Of a stretch of 64,000 nt of DNA, positions 53,661 through 64,000 are shown piece after piece. This DNA is from Haemaphysalis longicornis (Eukaryota; Arthropoda; Arachnida; Ixodida; Ixodidae). The stretch spans positions 92,039,767-92,103,766 of the forward strand of contig CM023453.1 of assembly GCA_013339765.2 (NCBI GenBank), in the 5' to 3' direction. A program made the position numbers and the translations under genes. Under the pieces are notes generated by a model. The model ran no database searches and had not been told where the DNA came from. It worked only from the letters and a program-made list of their open reading frames with translations. Within the stretch, counting starts at the first letter, position 1, and each line of letters begins with the position of its first letter.

Positions 53661-55539
53661 GAAGATCCGGACGTTAAGGGCTGCCCTCTGTGCTCCCCTG
53701 ATGATGGGGTTTATTTGGCCTTGTTCAGTAAGGGTAAGTAGTGTCTGGTACTGCAGCCTGTACGATATCCGGCTCATTCTCAGTGCCTGCACACGCTTGA
53801 TCATTTTAGGGGCGAAGCATCTTAGGACCTCGCTTTCTCCGTGTCTTGTCCCTTGGCGTCCGTGTACATAGTGTTGCGCATGAACGAGGAGCATTCGATT
53901 GGGTTGGATAGGGTTGAATTGGATTTTAATTGGATTGAATTGGATTAAATTGAATTGTATCGGATTTGATTGCATTGGAATTGTATATACTGTACACACG
54001 CGTTGTCACTCATTTACATGCGTGAGTGGGCAATGCCACGGGTGATTTACGGTAAGAACAATCCCCAGTGCTTCGCCCACTCGTCATCAGTCACGTCGTG
54101 GAGATGCGTGAATTTTTTCTGTCGTTTCTACACCTCCCACTGTACAGGTGGTTTACAATGTGGGCTACATGACTCAAGATTTCCTGTATTTTGGTGAATG
54201 TGATATCGCCTCTGGCGCTTCTATACAGGGCCAAGCCGAGAATTCTTACGTGATTTTTTGGGGGGAATCACGTGCTGGTAAATTGTTAGGGTATTTAAAT
54301 TAGCTGCGTAGCGCCATTAATCGTTTGCAGGACAGAGCTTGCGACGGTGACACGCCCGCAAAATGTTTGAGATATTTAAGATCCGCGTAATTGGACTCTT
54401 AATACCGGGTTTTGTCCCTTATTGGGGACATTTTAGTTCGTTTCTGCTTCCAATGTAGGCTCTGCCTGGGTTTTTGAGAGCCTGGTGTGTATCTTTTGCC
54501 GCATGCTTAAGCTAGGTGACAGAATATTGGCGGCGGCATCACTTCGGGGAGGCGCTTTGGTGGTGGTGCAAGTTGCGGGAACGGTTGGCGACCGTGTCTT
54601 CTCAGAATGGGATTGCACACAGCGAGTAAAACAAACTTCAGCGCGCAGGCGCGGCGCCTGCTCAAATCGCGTATGTTTTCTTTTGCTTCGGCCGTAGAAT
54701 CATTGTCTTGCTTTCCACAATCTAATAGCCGTTGCTCGACATTCCTGGTTCCGGCGAGCCCTCGTATCTGGCTGCCTCAGTTGTACTTCCCGACGACGTA
54801 CTTCCGCGGACGCTTGGTGAGCAAGGCTGATAGCGGACGGCTTGCAGCCACAGCTAAATCGAAAACTGAGCGAACACTCATAAAGAAAGGTTTTGGCATT
54901 CAGTAACGGAACACTAACAAGTTACTTGTCCCAGTATACACTAAGTACTTAGTAACTGGAGGTAGTAAATGCAGCGCTAGCACCACTAGCTTTATTAGTA
55001 AAGTCCTAGTAATAACACCCTTCTGAACTACATGAGTTTACTAACTGGCCATGCATAACCTATCATAAGCACGATCTTAATCTAGTGTAACATCCAGTTA
55101 ATTTCCTAACCATGCAGTTGCTAGCGACAGATCATATAGCACCGAACCACGAGGCATACTCGGTGACAACTTAAGAACGGCACCGGAAGTTGCCGCTGTG
55201 CCTTATCACCGTAGCCGGATGTTTCTCCGCGCGGCGCAAGTATGGCGTTACTGGGAATATTTTGAACATGGCGCGAACCGTTTCCGTGATTTTTTGGACT
55301 TAATATGCTTATAAACGACTCCAGCGACGACAAACAAACTGCGTGAGACAAGGCAGACGATATCACGCATTCATAGCAAACCCCTTTCAAAATGCGCGCG
55401 CACTGACGTCACGGGTCCGGCGCTTTGGCGGAGTGATACACTACATGGGGTGGTGCCGTTCTTGAGTTGTAACTGAGTATAGTAAGGTTCGTAAAGAGTC
55501 AGCAAATACGGCCGTTACTAACCTTTTACAACATTAAGG
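53661..55539. other. No gene; repeat fragments
   Basis: A GGATT/GAATT tract lies at 53900-53980. A single arm of the foldback element of 31325 lies at 54070-54125. TTAGGGGCGAAGCATCTTAG at 53807 resembles the ends of other tick repeats. Tandem AGTAACT/AGTACTTAGTAACT text lies near 54950. Confidence 0.45.
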
Positions 55540-55695
55540 GTATTTTCAGACTACCGACGCAAAAGCCATATCGGGATTTATGGATGTAAAAAAACGGCAT
55601 GTCACGCAGTTTGGTTGGCTGAGAAAAGACGTCATTCTTTAAAGTTATTACGATAGTTGCGGCACCAGTCTGAACCCGGCCCTATTATTAAGGGT
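55540..55695 (-). repeat. Dispersed repeat G, copy 2
   Basis: Inverse of 32701-32850, with TCGTAATAACTTTAAAGAAT and ATATGGCTTTTGCGTCGGTA identical or nearly so after reverse complement. Confidence 0.75.
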
Positions 55696-55990
55696 GTAAT
55701 ACCACTAGGAGCTCCTTTGGCGCCTATCGCTTTCAGATAAGGCATGTAAAACACGCATTAAATACCGTGAGATGCTTTTTAACTCGCGTTCATAATCTGT
55801 CCCTGTTATCGGGTATGATTACCTGAAAGAAAACAATACACAAAAACGAAAAATGTGCGTAGAATTCTGAGAATTTTTTACTAATTCCCAGCATTCTTGC
55901 GCCGCTCGTATTCATTGTAACTTTTTGAAAGCCGTATTTCTCTATAATTACTCATATACATTAAATTTCCTTATTGTTTTAAAGTTCGCA
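55696..55990. other. No gene seen
   Basis: AT-rich spacer without recognisable features. Confidence 0.3.
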
Positions 55991-55994
55991 TTTG

Positions 55995-56152
55995 TTTCTT
56001 TTCGCCAATGACGTAGATTAACCCCATTAAAACTGCCCAGGTATTTCGGCGCACGTTAAAGATCCCCAGGTGGTCAAAATTAACCCGGAGCCCTCCTCTA
56101 CGGCGTACTTCGTCGCCTGTGAAGCGTCGGCGCGTTAAACCCCCCCAATCAA
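55995..56152 (+). mobile_element. Ruka-type SINE, plus, 5'-truncated
   Basis: GCGCACGTTAAAGATCCCCA, GGTGGTCAAAATTAACCCGG, AGCCCTCCTCTACGGCGTAC, TTCGTCGCCTGTGAAGCGTC, GGCGCGTTAAACCCCCCCAA, TCAACCAAC. The tRNA head is missing. Direct orientation, unlike the others. Confidence 0.8.
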
Positions 56153-59100
56153 CCAACTCCGCCAGTTACGTATTTTAAGGCAAAATTCATTCTGCAAAAG
56201 GCCTTCGTTGTTGTTCTTATTGTCGAGTGACAAAAAGAATGACTACCGCTGTAAAGAATAAATAAAAACACACCTGTGATCGGATGGAATTTGAACGCCG
56301 ATCTCCACAGCAGCAATTTTGATGCGCTACCAATTTGCTATCTCGCCACGTTGGCAGCTGCAGGACAAAGTTGTCGCTATTGTCCATTTCTTCGCGGCAC
56401 ATTAATTAGCCCAGTCTGCTTTATCGCGTTTAATTTGCGCCGTAAGTCGAAGAAATAAGAGCGATGAAACAGACGCAAACACAGTGTGTCAGAGAAAAAG
56501 CCGGCCGAAGTCATTTATGCCAAGAAACAAAAAAACAAAGCGAAGGAAGAGACGCAATTACAAAGTAGCAATAAAGATCATATTACTAAGTATGCTCTCG
56601 CCTTCAAAGCACGCAAGCAGGCCTAAGTGCTCCGAGAAAATTTTACTACTACTGGTCCCCGTGCACATAACCTTTTAAAACCCTTTTTTTTCTGATAGCA
56701 ATCCTGATGGAGACATGCTAAGCCATTAAAATTCACCCAAAGACTACCTGTCTTCACTCGTCAATAACAAAATAAAGGAACCGAAAGCTTTGCATTGACT
56801 CAGTTAACAGTCTTCACGTCTTCTGTCTCTCGTCGTAGTTCTAACGCACGAATTCACGCTAGCACCTGCGTGCACCTGAGATTGCTTATAGCTACTTATT
56901 TCTAGTAAACACGCGCCCGCTCCGGTCTCGTGGAGAAGGACCCTTCTTCCACAGGTTGGGCTGATGACAGTCGTTGTCACAAACACTGAGGTATTACGAA
57001 CTCACATGGCAAGAACTGAAGATTCAGTACAAATGGTATTCATTCCGAATACGAAACGGATGAACAGGCACCCACCCACACGCTTGTACGCTTTCTTATT
57101 AGCCATCATTATTCCAAAACGCAGCAAACCCGCTTCACCGACTCATCAGATGCAGTCCGGCTCTCTATTACTCGAATCCGCTGTAAGCACCAAAGTGACG
57201 CCAAGCAGCCATATTTCTTACACGCCTTATCCTCTCCCTCTATTTACGTGCTCGTCCCAATAAACATCCTGCCGCGGTACCCCATCGTCACGGTGTTTGT
57301 AGCGTGCGCTACACGGGCCGAGGTTGAGCAGTTTCGTTTGGACCTTAAGGGCGTGCTGTGCATGCGCGAGAAGTGACGTCACACGGCGCACAGAACGTTG
57401 CTCGCTGCAGCCCGGCGTCTTACACACCCCACGCGCCCAGCGTCTTTGCCGACCTCCGATCCGCACGTGGCGGCCAGGTCCACTTGATGATCATGCGAGG
57501 GGTGGCCGCGTGTGGAACCGATGGCTCGTGCGTCACAGCAACACCGGCGTGCGACTGTGGAACCAGCTTAGCTCTGGGGCGATTGGTGACGCTGCCGCCG
57601 GGGCCGCTTGATGAATAGACATGTGCCACATAATGCGTCTACCGTGTGTGCGTGTGTCATTGAAGCAGAAGTAAGCATGATAATAAAGCTAATCCTAGAC
57701 AACCTGGAAAACTCAGAATAACCAGCTGAACATTAGCTCACGCTACGTATATTGGCATAGCCGAGCTAAGCCACTTATATTTTTTTTTTCTCCTGAGCCC
57801 GAGGGCACGGTATCGGTTCCGGTCACGGCGGCCCTTTTTCTGATTTTTTGACCGCCCGAAAAAGCCCCAATCTCACCGAATGGGTGTGTGTTCAGGTGAG
57901 ACAGAGGCTGTCGAGACTTCCGTTCCCTTGTGGGTACAAGCGAGGCATTTCCTGTGCTCCCAGCGCCATCTTCTGCCTCGTGTGAAACACTCCTTTCATT
58001 GTTTTATGCAACTGCTGAAATAACTCTGCTGTTCTGCCTCTAGCCCACGACGTACCAATGCTTGTAAACAGCGTAGCTGTTTTAGGGTGGGCCTCGAGAA
58101 TTGTCTCTGGTATCGCGTCACTCTCTCCCTGGAGAAGGTTTTTTCACCGTGCAAAAACGGTTCACAGTATAGCTTATATTCACTGGCGAGGCACGCATGC
58201 AGGCAACCATGTAAGTGCGCCGTCACTGGTTACGTCGGGCTCCGCAGGATGGCGGTACTTGTCAGTGCTAAGCACATGACGTGTATTGGACGTTCCAAAC
58301 TCTACACGCCGAACGCAAAGTAACGCCTCGATTAATACATCGCTATTGACACCACCGTTGAGAATCGGGTTGAAACGGAGTGGACGACGCACGCCGGTTT
58401 TTTTTTTTTTTGTTTTTTTTTCGGTGGCGTGCGGGTGCAGTCAACACCCTCTCTATTTTGCTAAGGCCTTTCCACCCGTCCCATGACGTCACGCTAAGGG
58501 ACCTTTCGGGCGCTTCGTTCCGCTATTTCAGAGCGTCGCGCCCGTTTGGCCTGTAGTTCGGTTACTGCCACAGTTAGCTGCTAAGTTCTGAACTGTTCGG
58601 TGTAGTGATTCCGCTCATATTTCTTTCTTGGTTGCTGTAAACATTAAATGGCCTAGTTTGTTCATGCTTAGGACTGCCATTTAAAGAGCTTTATTTATAG
58701 GTGTTTACTTTAGAGCGGAACACATCATACTGTATAATACTCCACCTTTGAGCGCCTTTTACGTTTCTTTCTCCATTAGTGCAAACAATTTAATATACCT
58801 AGCCACACGACAACATTGCACATTATTTGAAGTTTTCACAAATTATTCTGCTTTGCTGTTAAAACTCATCATTCAGATATGACACAAACAATAATGCTGG
58901 GCTGTAGAAGTTCTACAGTGGTGTTACTGGGTGCAAACTACATCATGCCATGTCATATATGTAGCCTTTGTGTGCAGTGTTGCCATCGCTGGGCGTCAGA
59001 CATCCGCTAAAAAGCAGTGAGAAATCCGCCAGATTCCGCTAGATTCTAAAACATATCCGCTAAATTTCCCGCTAGAGCCTATTTTATTAAAAAAACAGTG

Positions 59101-59299
59101 CAATTTCGTATGACAAATACCTTTATCATTCTTAAAAGCTCCCCAAAACTACGAGAGCTGAAATAACATATAAAAGAGTCTTCCAAGGAGGCTAACTAGA
59201 GCACTTGAGGCTTCAGTGCTGCGATGGTCGTCATTGGTCAACCTAATCACAGATGAGGCTAAAAGTTATAAATCTTCACACTGATGAAAAAAAAAAGAA
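56153..59299. other. No supported gene in 3.1 kb
   Basis: Many short frames. The most protein-like is 57358-57618 (+), with Cys-rich ACGTDGSCVTATPACDCGTS, but it lacks a convincing family. TTCCGCTAGATT/ATCCGCTAAA text repeats at 59010-59085. T11 and T8 runs lie near 58400. Confidence 0.4.
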
Positions 59300-59697
59300 C
59301 TCACAGGTTTAACGAAAAACACATCGAGGTCTTCGTCGCCGCTGTCGTCGTCTGACACCATCTCCACAGGACCGCTGGTACTTATTGAGGGACGAGAAAG
59401 GTGACTTGGTTGCACACACGTTGCAGATGTCCCGATTGCACTAACAGCTGCCGCGGGAAGTTCGAAATCAGAACAACTTTTCTGGTGTCACTTCAGTCCT
59501 GCTCTTACGACAAGGATGACGTTTGTTGTTTCACTAAATGTCATCTCTACTTCGGCATTTGAATACGGCAGCACGAGCATCGATATTTGCTTCCAGTCCA
59601 GGGGGGTGATTTTGCTCCACTGGTTTTGAATTTTTTCGATTGCCTCAGATCCGTTTTGAAACCTCACGGATTTGTTTGTCTGAGATAGGCGGAGCAA
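59300..59697 (-). pseudogene. hAT-type transposase C-terminal fragment (tentative)
   Basis: The 69-codon minus frame ending at 59488 contains QWSKITPLDWKQISMLVLPY and SNAEVEMTFSETTNVILVVR. The LP-x-SNAEVER-x-FS pattern is the hAT dimerisation region; the Arg of EVER is Met here. After a TGA the frame continues with a Ser/Thr stretch and VSDDDSGDEDLDVFFVKP, then GTGAGT, which could be a splice donor. It lies next to the scaffold gap, so the upstream part is unknown. Confidence 0.4.
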
Positions 59698-59810
59698 GTG
59701 AACAGGAGGGGCTCACCCTCCTACCCTCTGAAGTTTAGCAATTGCTGCATTTTTAGAGGACACGGAAATGGTTTCTTGCAGGGCGATTTTAATCGGTGCA
59801 CTGCGTGAGG

Positions 59811-59910
59811 NNNNNNNNNNNNNNNNNNNNNNNNNNNNNNNNNNNNNNNNNNNNNNNNNNNNNNNNNNNNNNNNNNNNNNNNNNNNNNNNNNNNNNNNNN
59901 NNNNNNNNNN
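59811..59910. other. Assembly gap (100 N)
   Basis: Exactly 100 N, a conventional placeholder for a gap of unknown size. To its right (minus strand) a non-LTR RT starts; to its left no RT continues, so sequence is missing or the join is wrong. Confidence 0.98.
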
Positions 59911-61400
59911 TGGTAAGCCATCCGGTCCGGTGGCCGTACGAGAGTTGAGTCGAGCCAAGGCATGGTCGGCTGTTATGCTGGAGAACACCCAGCGGAGTTG
60001 CGATGCTTCTAAAATCAACCTCATGCGGGGTTAACAAGGGCCGGTACCCATGACTGCTTCATCTGCAGCTGGTGCGACATTGATGTAATTAGCATCTATG
60101 GAGCCGAACAAGCGAGTGAAGTGCTGATTCAGGTGCTCTTTGATATTGGGAACTTGTTGTCCCGTCTCGGCATCCCTGAGTTGCTGCGGGGGCTCGTCTT
60201 TACGGTCTAAGTTCTTAACATAGCGCCAGAACTTTTGGGACGTAGCCTTTCCCTCTTCCCACATAGAGTGCAGCAGGCGCAGGTTATGCTCGGCAAGCTT
60301 AGACTGCACTAATGCTTGCACCCTGCGTTTGAGCGTCAGGTAGTGTTGCCAAGTCGTTATTGACGCCTCGGCGTTGCCTGCTTTGATTGCACTACGGTGG
60401 TCACGGTTTGCAGCGCGACGCGCTTGCCACGCGGTTTCCACCTCGCAGTCCCACCAACGATTCAGCTTTGGTTGGTTGGATCCGCGTGCCCTGCTCATGT
60501 GCTGCTGCATAATGGAGTGGAGGACTGCCACAAAGTCATGATACGTAGCTGCCTCGCTTCTTCGGTGGCTGGTCTCAAACTCTGCGGCGACTGTCTCCAT
60601 GACCCGGTCTGGCAGTTACGTACCCGCGGTGGCACGTGGAAAGTATCACACCTCTTCTGGCCACCATGCGCGAAGTAATCAACAGGCGGTTGTGATTCGC
60701 TCCCAGGCTGTGCACGCCAGGCTCATCAATACAGAACATTTGGAGAAGGCCAGTGAGACGGGGAGACACCAACGCATAATCAATATTGTAGCCTGCCGCC
60801 CGCGCACCAGGTGATTTGCCCCTTGACAAGTTGACCAAGGTTGGCGATTGCTAACTGCAAGTCGTCCGCCAACTGAAGCAGCAACCTGCCTTTTGCATCG
60901 GTGAATACATCCAGTGCAGTTACGTGACCATTGAAATCGCCTATAATGATTATTTCTTGGTCCTTGGCTCATTTTCTTGCATCATTTAAAACGCAGGCGA
61001 GCAGTTCCGCATTAGCTGCCTGGTGCGTTGATACAACATACAGGTACAAGACACACACTGCCGTAGGTACACCCAAAAGTTCGCCAACGGCCCACAGGTG
61101 GTCACGGCACTCCCCATACTGGCGTTTCCACCGGAGGCCGCGTCGCCAAAGCAAGCCCACACCTCCACCTTTGCGATCATTTCCCCGACCTATTCTGGCC
61201 TGTCCAGCACCAGTCCTGGTGAATGGGCGGTTTCTCTTCATCACGGAAGGGTGTTTCTGCTACTGCATGAACAGACATGCCTTCTTCCTCAAGAGCACGA
61301 TACAGTTCTGCCTATTTCTGGGTACGCCGGGCACCGTTCATATTCAGGAAGCCTACTCTTACACACCTACGATGTGCGCGTCAACGACTGCGGTGGGTTC
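59911..61400 (-). pseudogene. Non-LTR element: endonuclease plus start of RT, broken
   Basis: Read from 61400 downward: VRVGFLNMNGARR, a TAG stop, then ELYRALEEEGMSVHAVAETP, KGGGVGLLWRRGLRW, LLGVPTAVCVLYLYVVSTHQ, DQEIIIIGDFNGHVTALDVF (catalytic GDFN), and after a frameshift near 60800 NIDYALVSPRLTGLLQMFCI with HSLGANHNRL (usually SDHN). A linker ORF follows (60031-60600; WWDCEVETAWQARRAANRDH, FWRYVKNLDR). The RT begins with ADHALARLNSRTATGPDGLP and runs into the N gap. The catalytic-site change (ANH for SDH) plus stop and frameshift mark it as dead. Confidence 0.85.
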
Positions 61401-61955
61401 GCTGCAGCTTAATTGATCTCCCGCTGCCGACTTCTGTGCCGCCATCTCTTGTGTGTTTCGGGAACCAGAAGCGCAAAACCACGTGTCCAGACGGCCTCGG
61501 CAAGTGGTTAGGGGAGGGAGAGGTCTTGACGTCACGTTTTGTAAAGCCGCTCCTTCCAAGCAACTGAGAGGGTGTTGCTCCAAGTCAAGGCGTTTGCTCA
61601 GCCCCTTTTCATTTCTCTGCTGCGCCTCCCTCGCCATCTCTCCCCTACGTCCGTTTAAAGAGCAGCTGATAAAAGTTGGGGCACGCGAACGTCGAAAATC
61701 AGCCGTAGTCGCCTTTTTCCGTGCCAATTTTATTCACACTTAGAACTACTTGCTAGTGGCCTCTTTGATGCCAGAACTAGATGCTAGTGGCCTCTTTGGA
61801 GCAAGCGCGCTTGGCGGCATTGGCTACGCACGCGTCCTTGAAAACAAAGGGGTGCGTAGATTCGCAGGCAAACTTTTTTTCTGAATTTTTTCCCCGATGT
61901 TAGGGGGGGTGCTTAGAATCGCGAAAATACGGTAGGTGGCATCGTTTTGGTTAGT
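61401..61955. other. No gene seen
   Basis: A tandem pair lies at 61743-61797: GAACTACTTGCTAGTGGCCT, CTTTGATGCC and GAACTAGATGCTAGTGGCCT, CTTTGGAGC. Otherwise no supported feature. Confidence 0.4.
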
Positions 61956-62755
61956 TAAATTGGTTAGCTTTTCATGAAATTTTGCGCAGTCGCTGCACCA
62001 AGCAATATTATACAGGACTGTGTTTCAAAACGTGACGGCATGAGGGAAGAATGAGGTGCTGATCGCCGTCGTGCGACACTTTATCGCCACTAAGAGGCGA
62101 ATGAAAAATAAATGGGATGATGTTCGGCACTGGCGTTTCAGGAGGGCATGTCCTGATCGGGTGAAGTAAAAGAAGGTGTGAAGGAGGCAGATATGAGAAG
62201 TTATGTGCCGTGAAGCAAGCGATTGAAGAGACAGAGTTTGTTCTAAGGCGGTTATGCTGATGGTGTCTTGAATATTGTGAAGCAGTGAAATGAGCAGTGT
62301 GCTCTTGCACGGCTTCTAAGTCGTCGGTGAGATAAGCTTGTGATGGATGATGCATACTCAAGTTTTGGTCGAACGTACGTTAAATAAGCAGGTTTTTTAT
62401 TTCGGAAGATGTGGATTTTAAGTTGCGTCACTAGTACCCAAGTGTGCGTGAAGCTTCACAGCGGATTGTTTGAATGTGTGTCATCCATGATAGTGATGGC
62501 GTATGAAGGCCTAGAATAAGCACTGATGTGGTCAGTAGGAACAGAGTGAATGTGATAAGTATGACCTATGATGGTACATTTGCACGGGAAAGACATTACT
62601 TTGCATTTTGTTAGGTTTAAAGACTTAAACCATTTTTCTCACCACACACCAGTAGTGTCAAGATCATGTTGCAGGGCGGTGGGGTTGTTAGGTGTATGAA
62701 GGGGGTTATGAAGAACACAGTCGTTCGCAAAAAGGTGCAAATGTTAGTTCGAATC
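61956..62755 (-). pseudogene. CR1/Jockey-type RT, C-terminal fragment
   Basis: Minus strand: NNPTALQHDLDTTGVW, a TGA stop, EKWFKSLNLTKCKVMSFPCK (thumb-side motif LNxxKCKVMSF), then AYLTYVRPKLEYASSI, and in another frame ALEQTLSLQSLASRHITSHI and STSFFPHAVTFWNTV. These are the regions after the RT active site in CR1/Jockey-group elements, as in 35280-35830. At least two frameshifts. It abuts a P-like transposase fragment at 62760. Confidence 0.75.
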
Positions 62756-62761
62756 ATTTTC

Positions 62762-64000
62762 TCATTTTCTTTTTGTTACCAGTCCATAGGTATGTTTCTT
62801 TAGGTGATTTCTGATGCATTTGATGATGTGCGGGACATCGCAAATGAAATAAATCCTCCGAGAAGGCTCCCATGGGTGCTCGATGTGGTGGCATGCAGAG
62901 TCCAGCTTCCCCGATATACCAAGCTGGGTCCACATTGAGTGGTTGTTCCCGTCTCTGCTGCTTATTGCAGCAAGCACTGAGGCATTGCTTTTGTGCAGCC
63001 CAAGCACAGCACTCGGCACCAGTTTAGAAAGCACCTTCTCAGGGGCTGCTGTTTTTGTCGCGAAGCTTGCTATGGGCTACATCCAGTCCTCGAACAGTGG
63101 CACAAACATGAGGACTAGTCCATGATCAGCAAGCTGATCTGTGGATGCTATGTCATTTAAGTCGACGAACCTGTCGATTTTGCAAGACAGCTTGTTGAAG
63201 GCAACAGATTATCCCGTCCCCGTCCAGATGTAGAACGGAATGCCACACCTTCTGATGTGGCTTTTTCTCTGAACGTTTGCTCTAATGGTAGTTAGAGCAA
63301 CTTGATTGTACCCGTATTTGCATGGGATTCCACTGATAATTTGACGCAAATGGGCTTTAGTGGTAGACGGCAACAGCTTCATGTCTGATATCAGTGTATG
63401 AACTTTTGGACTTGAAACTTGCAACAAGAGGCATGTAATCAGCTGTTCGTTGTTGGAACGCCTTCTGTTTTTCATCTTTGCTTTTGCTGCCATTATGGCC
63501 GTTTTGAATGCCAGTTGCAGCTTTGCAGGGAAAACGTGAAGCACACTTGCAATGTTAGCTTCAGTCCCACTACAAAGTTGTTTTTTCATAGCAGGCAGCT
63601 CTTTGATCAGCTTTTCTCTGTAAGCGTCGCTCGGATAACTTTACGACGCAACATTTTTGTGCACTTGCTCTTGGGTCTCGATTTGCGCTCTTGGAAGTTC
63701 TTCACGCGCATTAAAAACAGTCTACCCAGCATTTTGCATTCTTTACAGGTGGCATCTAAGCTCAGCGTAGAGCATGTTTTGCATTGCCAAGTCTTGCCAT
63801 CTTTACTGGCTACTGACAAGGATGATATTTGGGGGTAGAGCTTGGCAAGAAAGCCCCGACTTGGCTTTAGCTTTTCCACATAGCTGAGCAAGCATGTTAG
63901 GTCACTGAATGACTTGACCTCCAGATGTGAGTTTTTCCTGCGCAGACAGTTGATGGTACAAGCCGCCCATTCGCACTGACTGACAAACAAAGGTCGCTTG
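62762..64000 (-). pseudogene. P-element/THAP9-like transposase, second family, runs off window
   Basis: From the window edge, minus strand: KTWQCKTCSTLSLDATCKEC (CxxC pair), a frame change near 63607, then KLLPSTTKAHLRQIISGIPC, KYGYNQVALTTIRANVQRK, a TGA, SVAFNKLSCKIDRFVDLND, LVLMFVPLFEDWM, a TAG, PIASFATKTAAPEKVLSKLV, and RRIYFICDVPHIIKCIRNHL. The D-x-PH-x-x-K-x-x-RN pattern belongs to the RNase H-like core of P-type transposases. Two stops and a frameshift within 400 codons; it ends at TAA 62762. It differs clearly from the family at 12-19 kb. Confidence 0.8.

Noticed and set aside
57358..57618. An EGF-like or neurexin/Caspr-type exon from the Cys-rich frame
   Set aside because: Only one short Cys cluster resembles such domains, spacing is not convincing, and no splice-supported neighbours were found.
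1..64000. CRISPR arrays, bacterial operons, rRNA genes
   Set aside because: None of the signatures is present. Introns, SINEs and LINEs show eukaryotic nuclear DNA.

Overview
The window looks like eukaryotic nuclear DNA from an arthropod, most probably a hard tick. The reasons are several tRNA-headed SINEs with the body and tail I associate with tick Ruka-type SINEs, degraded non-LTR retrotransposons of the CR1/Jockey, I and RTE groups, THAP/P-element-type transposases with an intron, a DUF6570 fragment of the kind carried by Helitrons, and many MITEs. There are no operons, rRNA genes or CRISPR arrays. The species assignment is inference. Most of the DNA is transposon graveyard. The only long intact reading frame that looks like a host gene is at 43765-44988 (-). 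It encodes 407 residues ending in a TRAF-type MATH domain.

Layout. 0.4-1.7 kb is a degenerate tandem array with a period near 112 bp. 1.8-3.2 kb is an old duplicate of 22.2-23.5 kb. 3.9-4.3 kb is a reverse transcriptase relic. 5.5-7.7 kb is homopolymer-distorted sequence. 7.9-9.2 kb is a frameshifted TRAF-like copy. 9.6-11.8 kb holds two inverted-repeat-bounded blocks. 12.1-19.3 kb is a broken THAP/P-element transposase locus. It contains a 2.2-kb insert (14289-16506) that appears to be an error-ridden second copy of the sequence just downstream, so I read it as an assembly artefact. 23.7-30.1 kb is a MITE/SINE field, including one element nested inside another with an empty-site control in the same window, and five copies of a near-palindrome. 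31-34 kb holds foldback and SINE elements and a second, truncated TRAF-like copy. 34.1-42.5 kb is mainly non-LTR wreckage: a CR1/Jockey-like RT joined to an I-type tail, an RNase H fragment cut by a SINE, and an I-type tail with a complete RNase H domain. 42.8-45.3 kb is an RTE tail and the intact TRAF-like gene. 46-51 kb is SINEs and simple repeats. 51.1-51.7 kb is a DUF6570 fragment. 51.9-53.7 kb is a Gypsy-type LTR element cut off inside RT. 59.3-61.4 kb is a hAT-like fragment and a non-LTR endonuclease/RT element broken by a 100-N gap. 62-64 kb is another RT tail next to a second, different P-like transposase.

The three TRAF-like copies share coding sequence and some flanks, so they seem to be genomic duplicates of one locus; only the third is intact. 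I did not find a convincing new multi-gene system. The most useful observations are the TRAF-like family without a RING, the two noisy assembly segments, and the repeat structures described in the findings.
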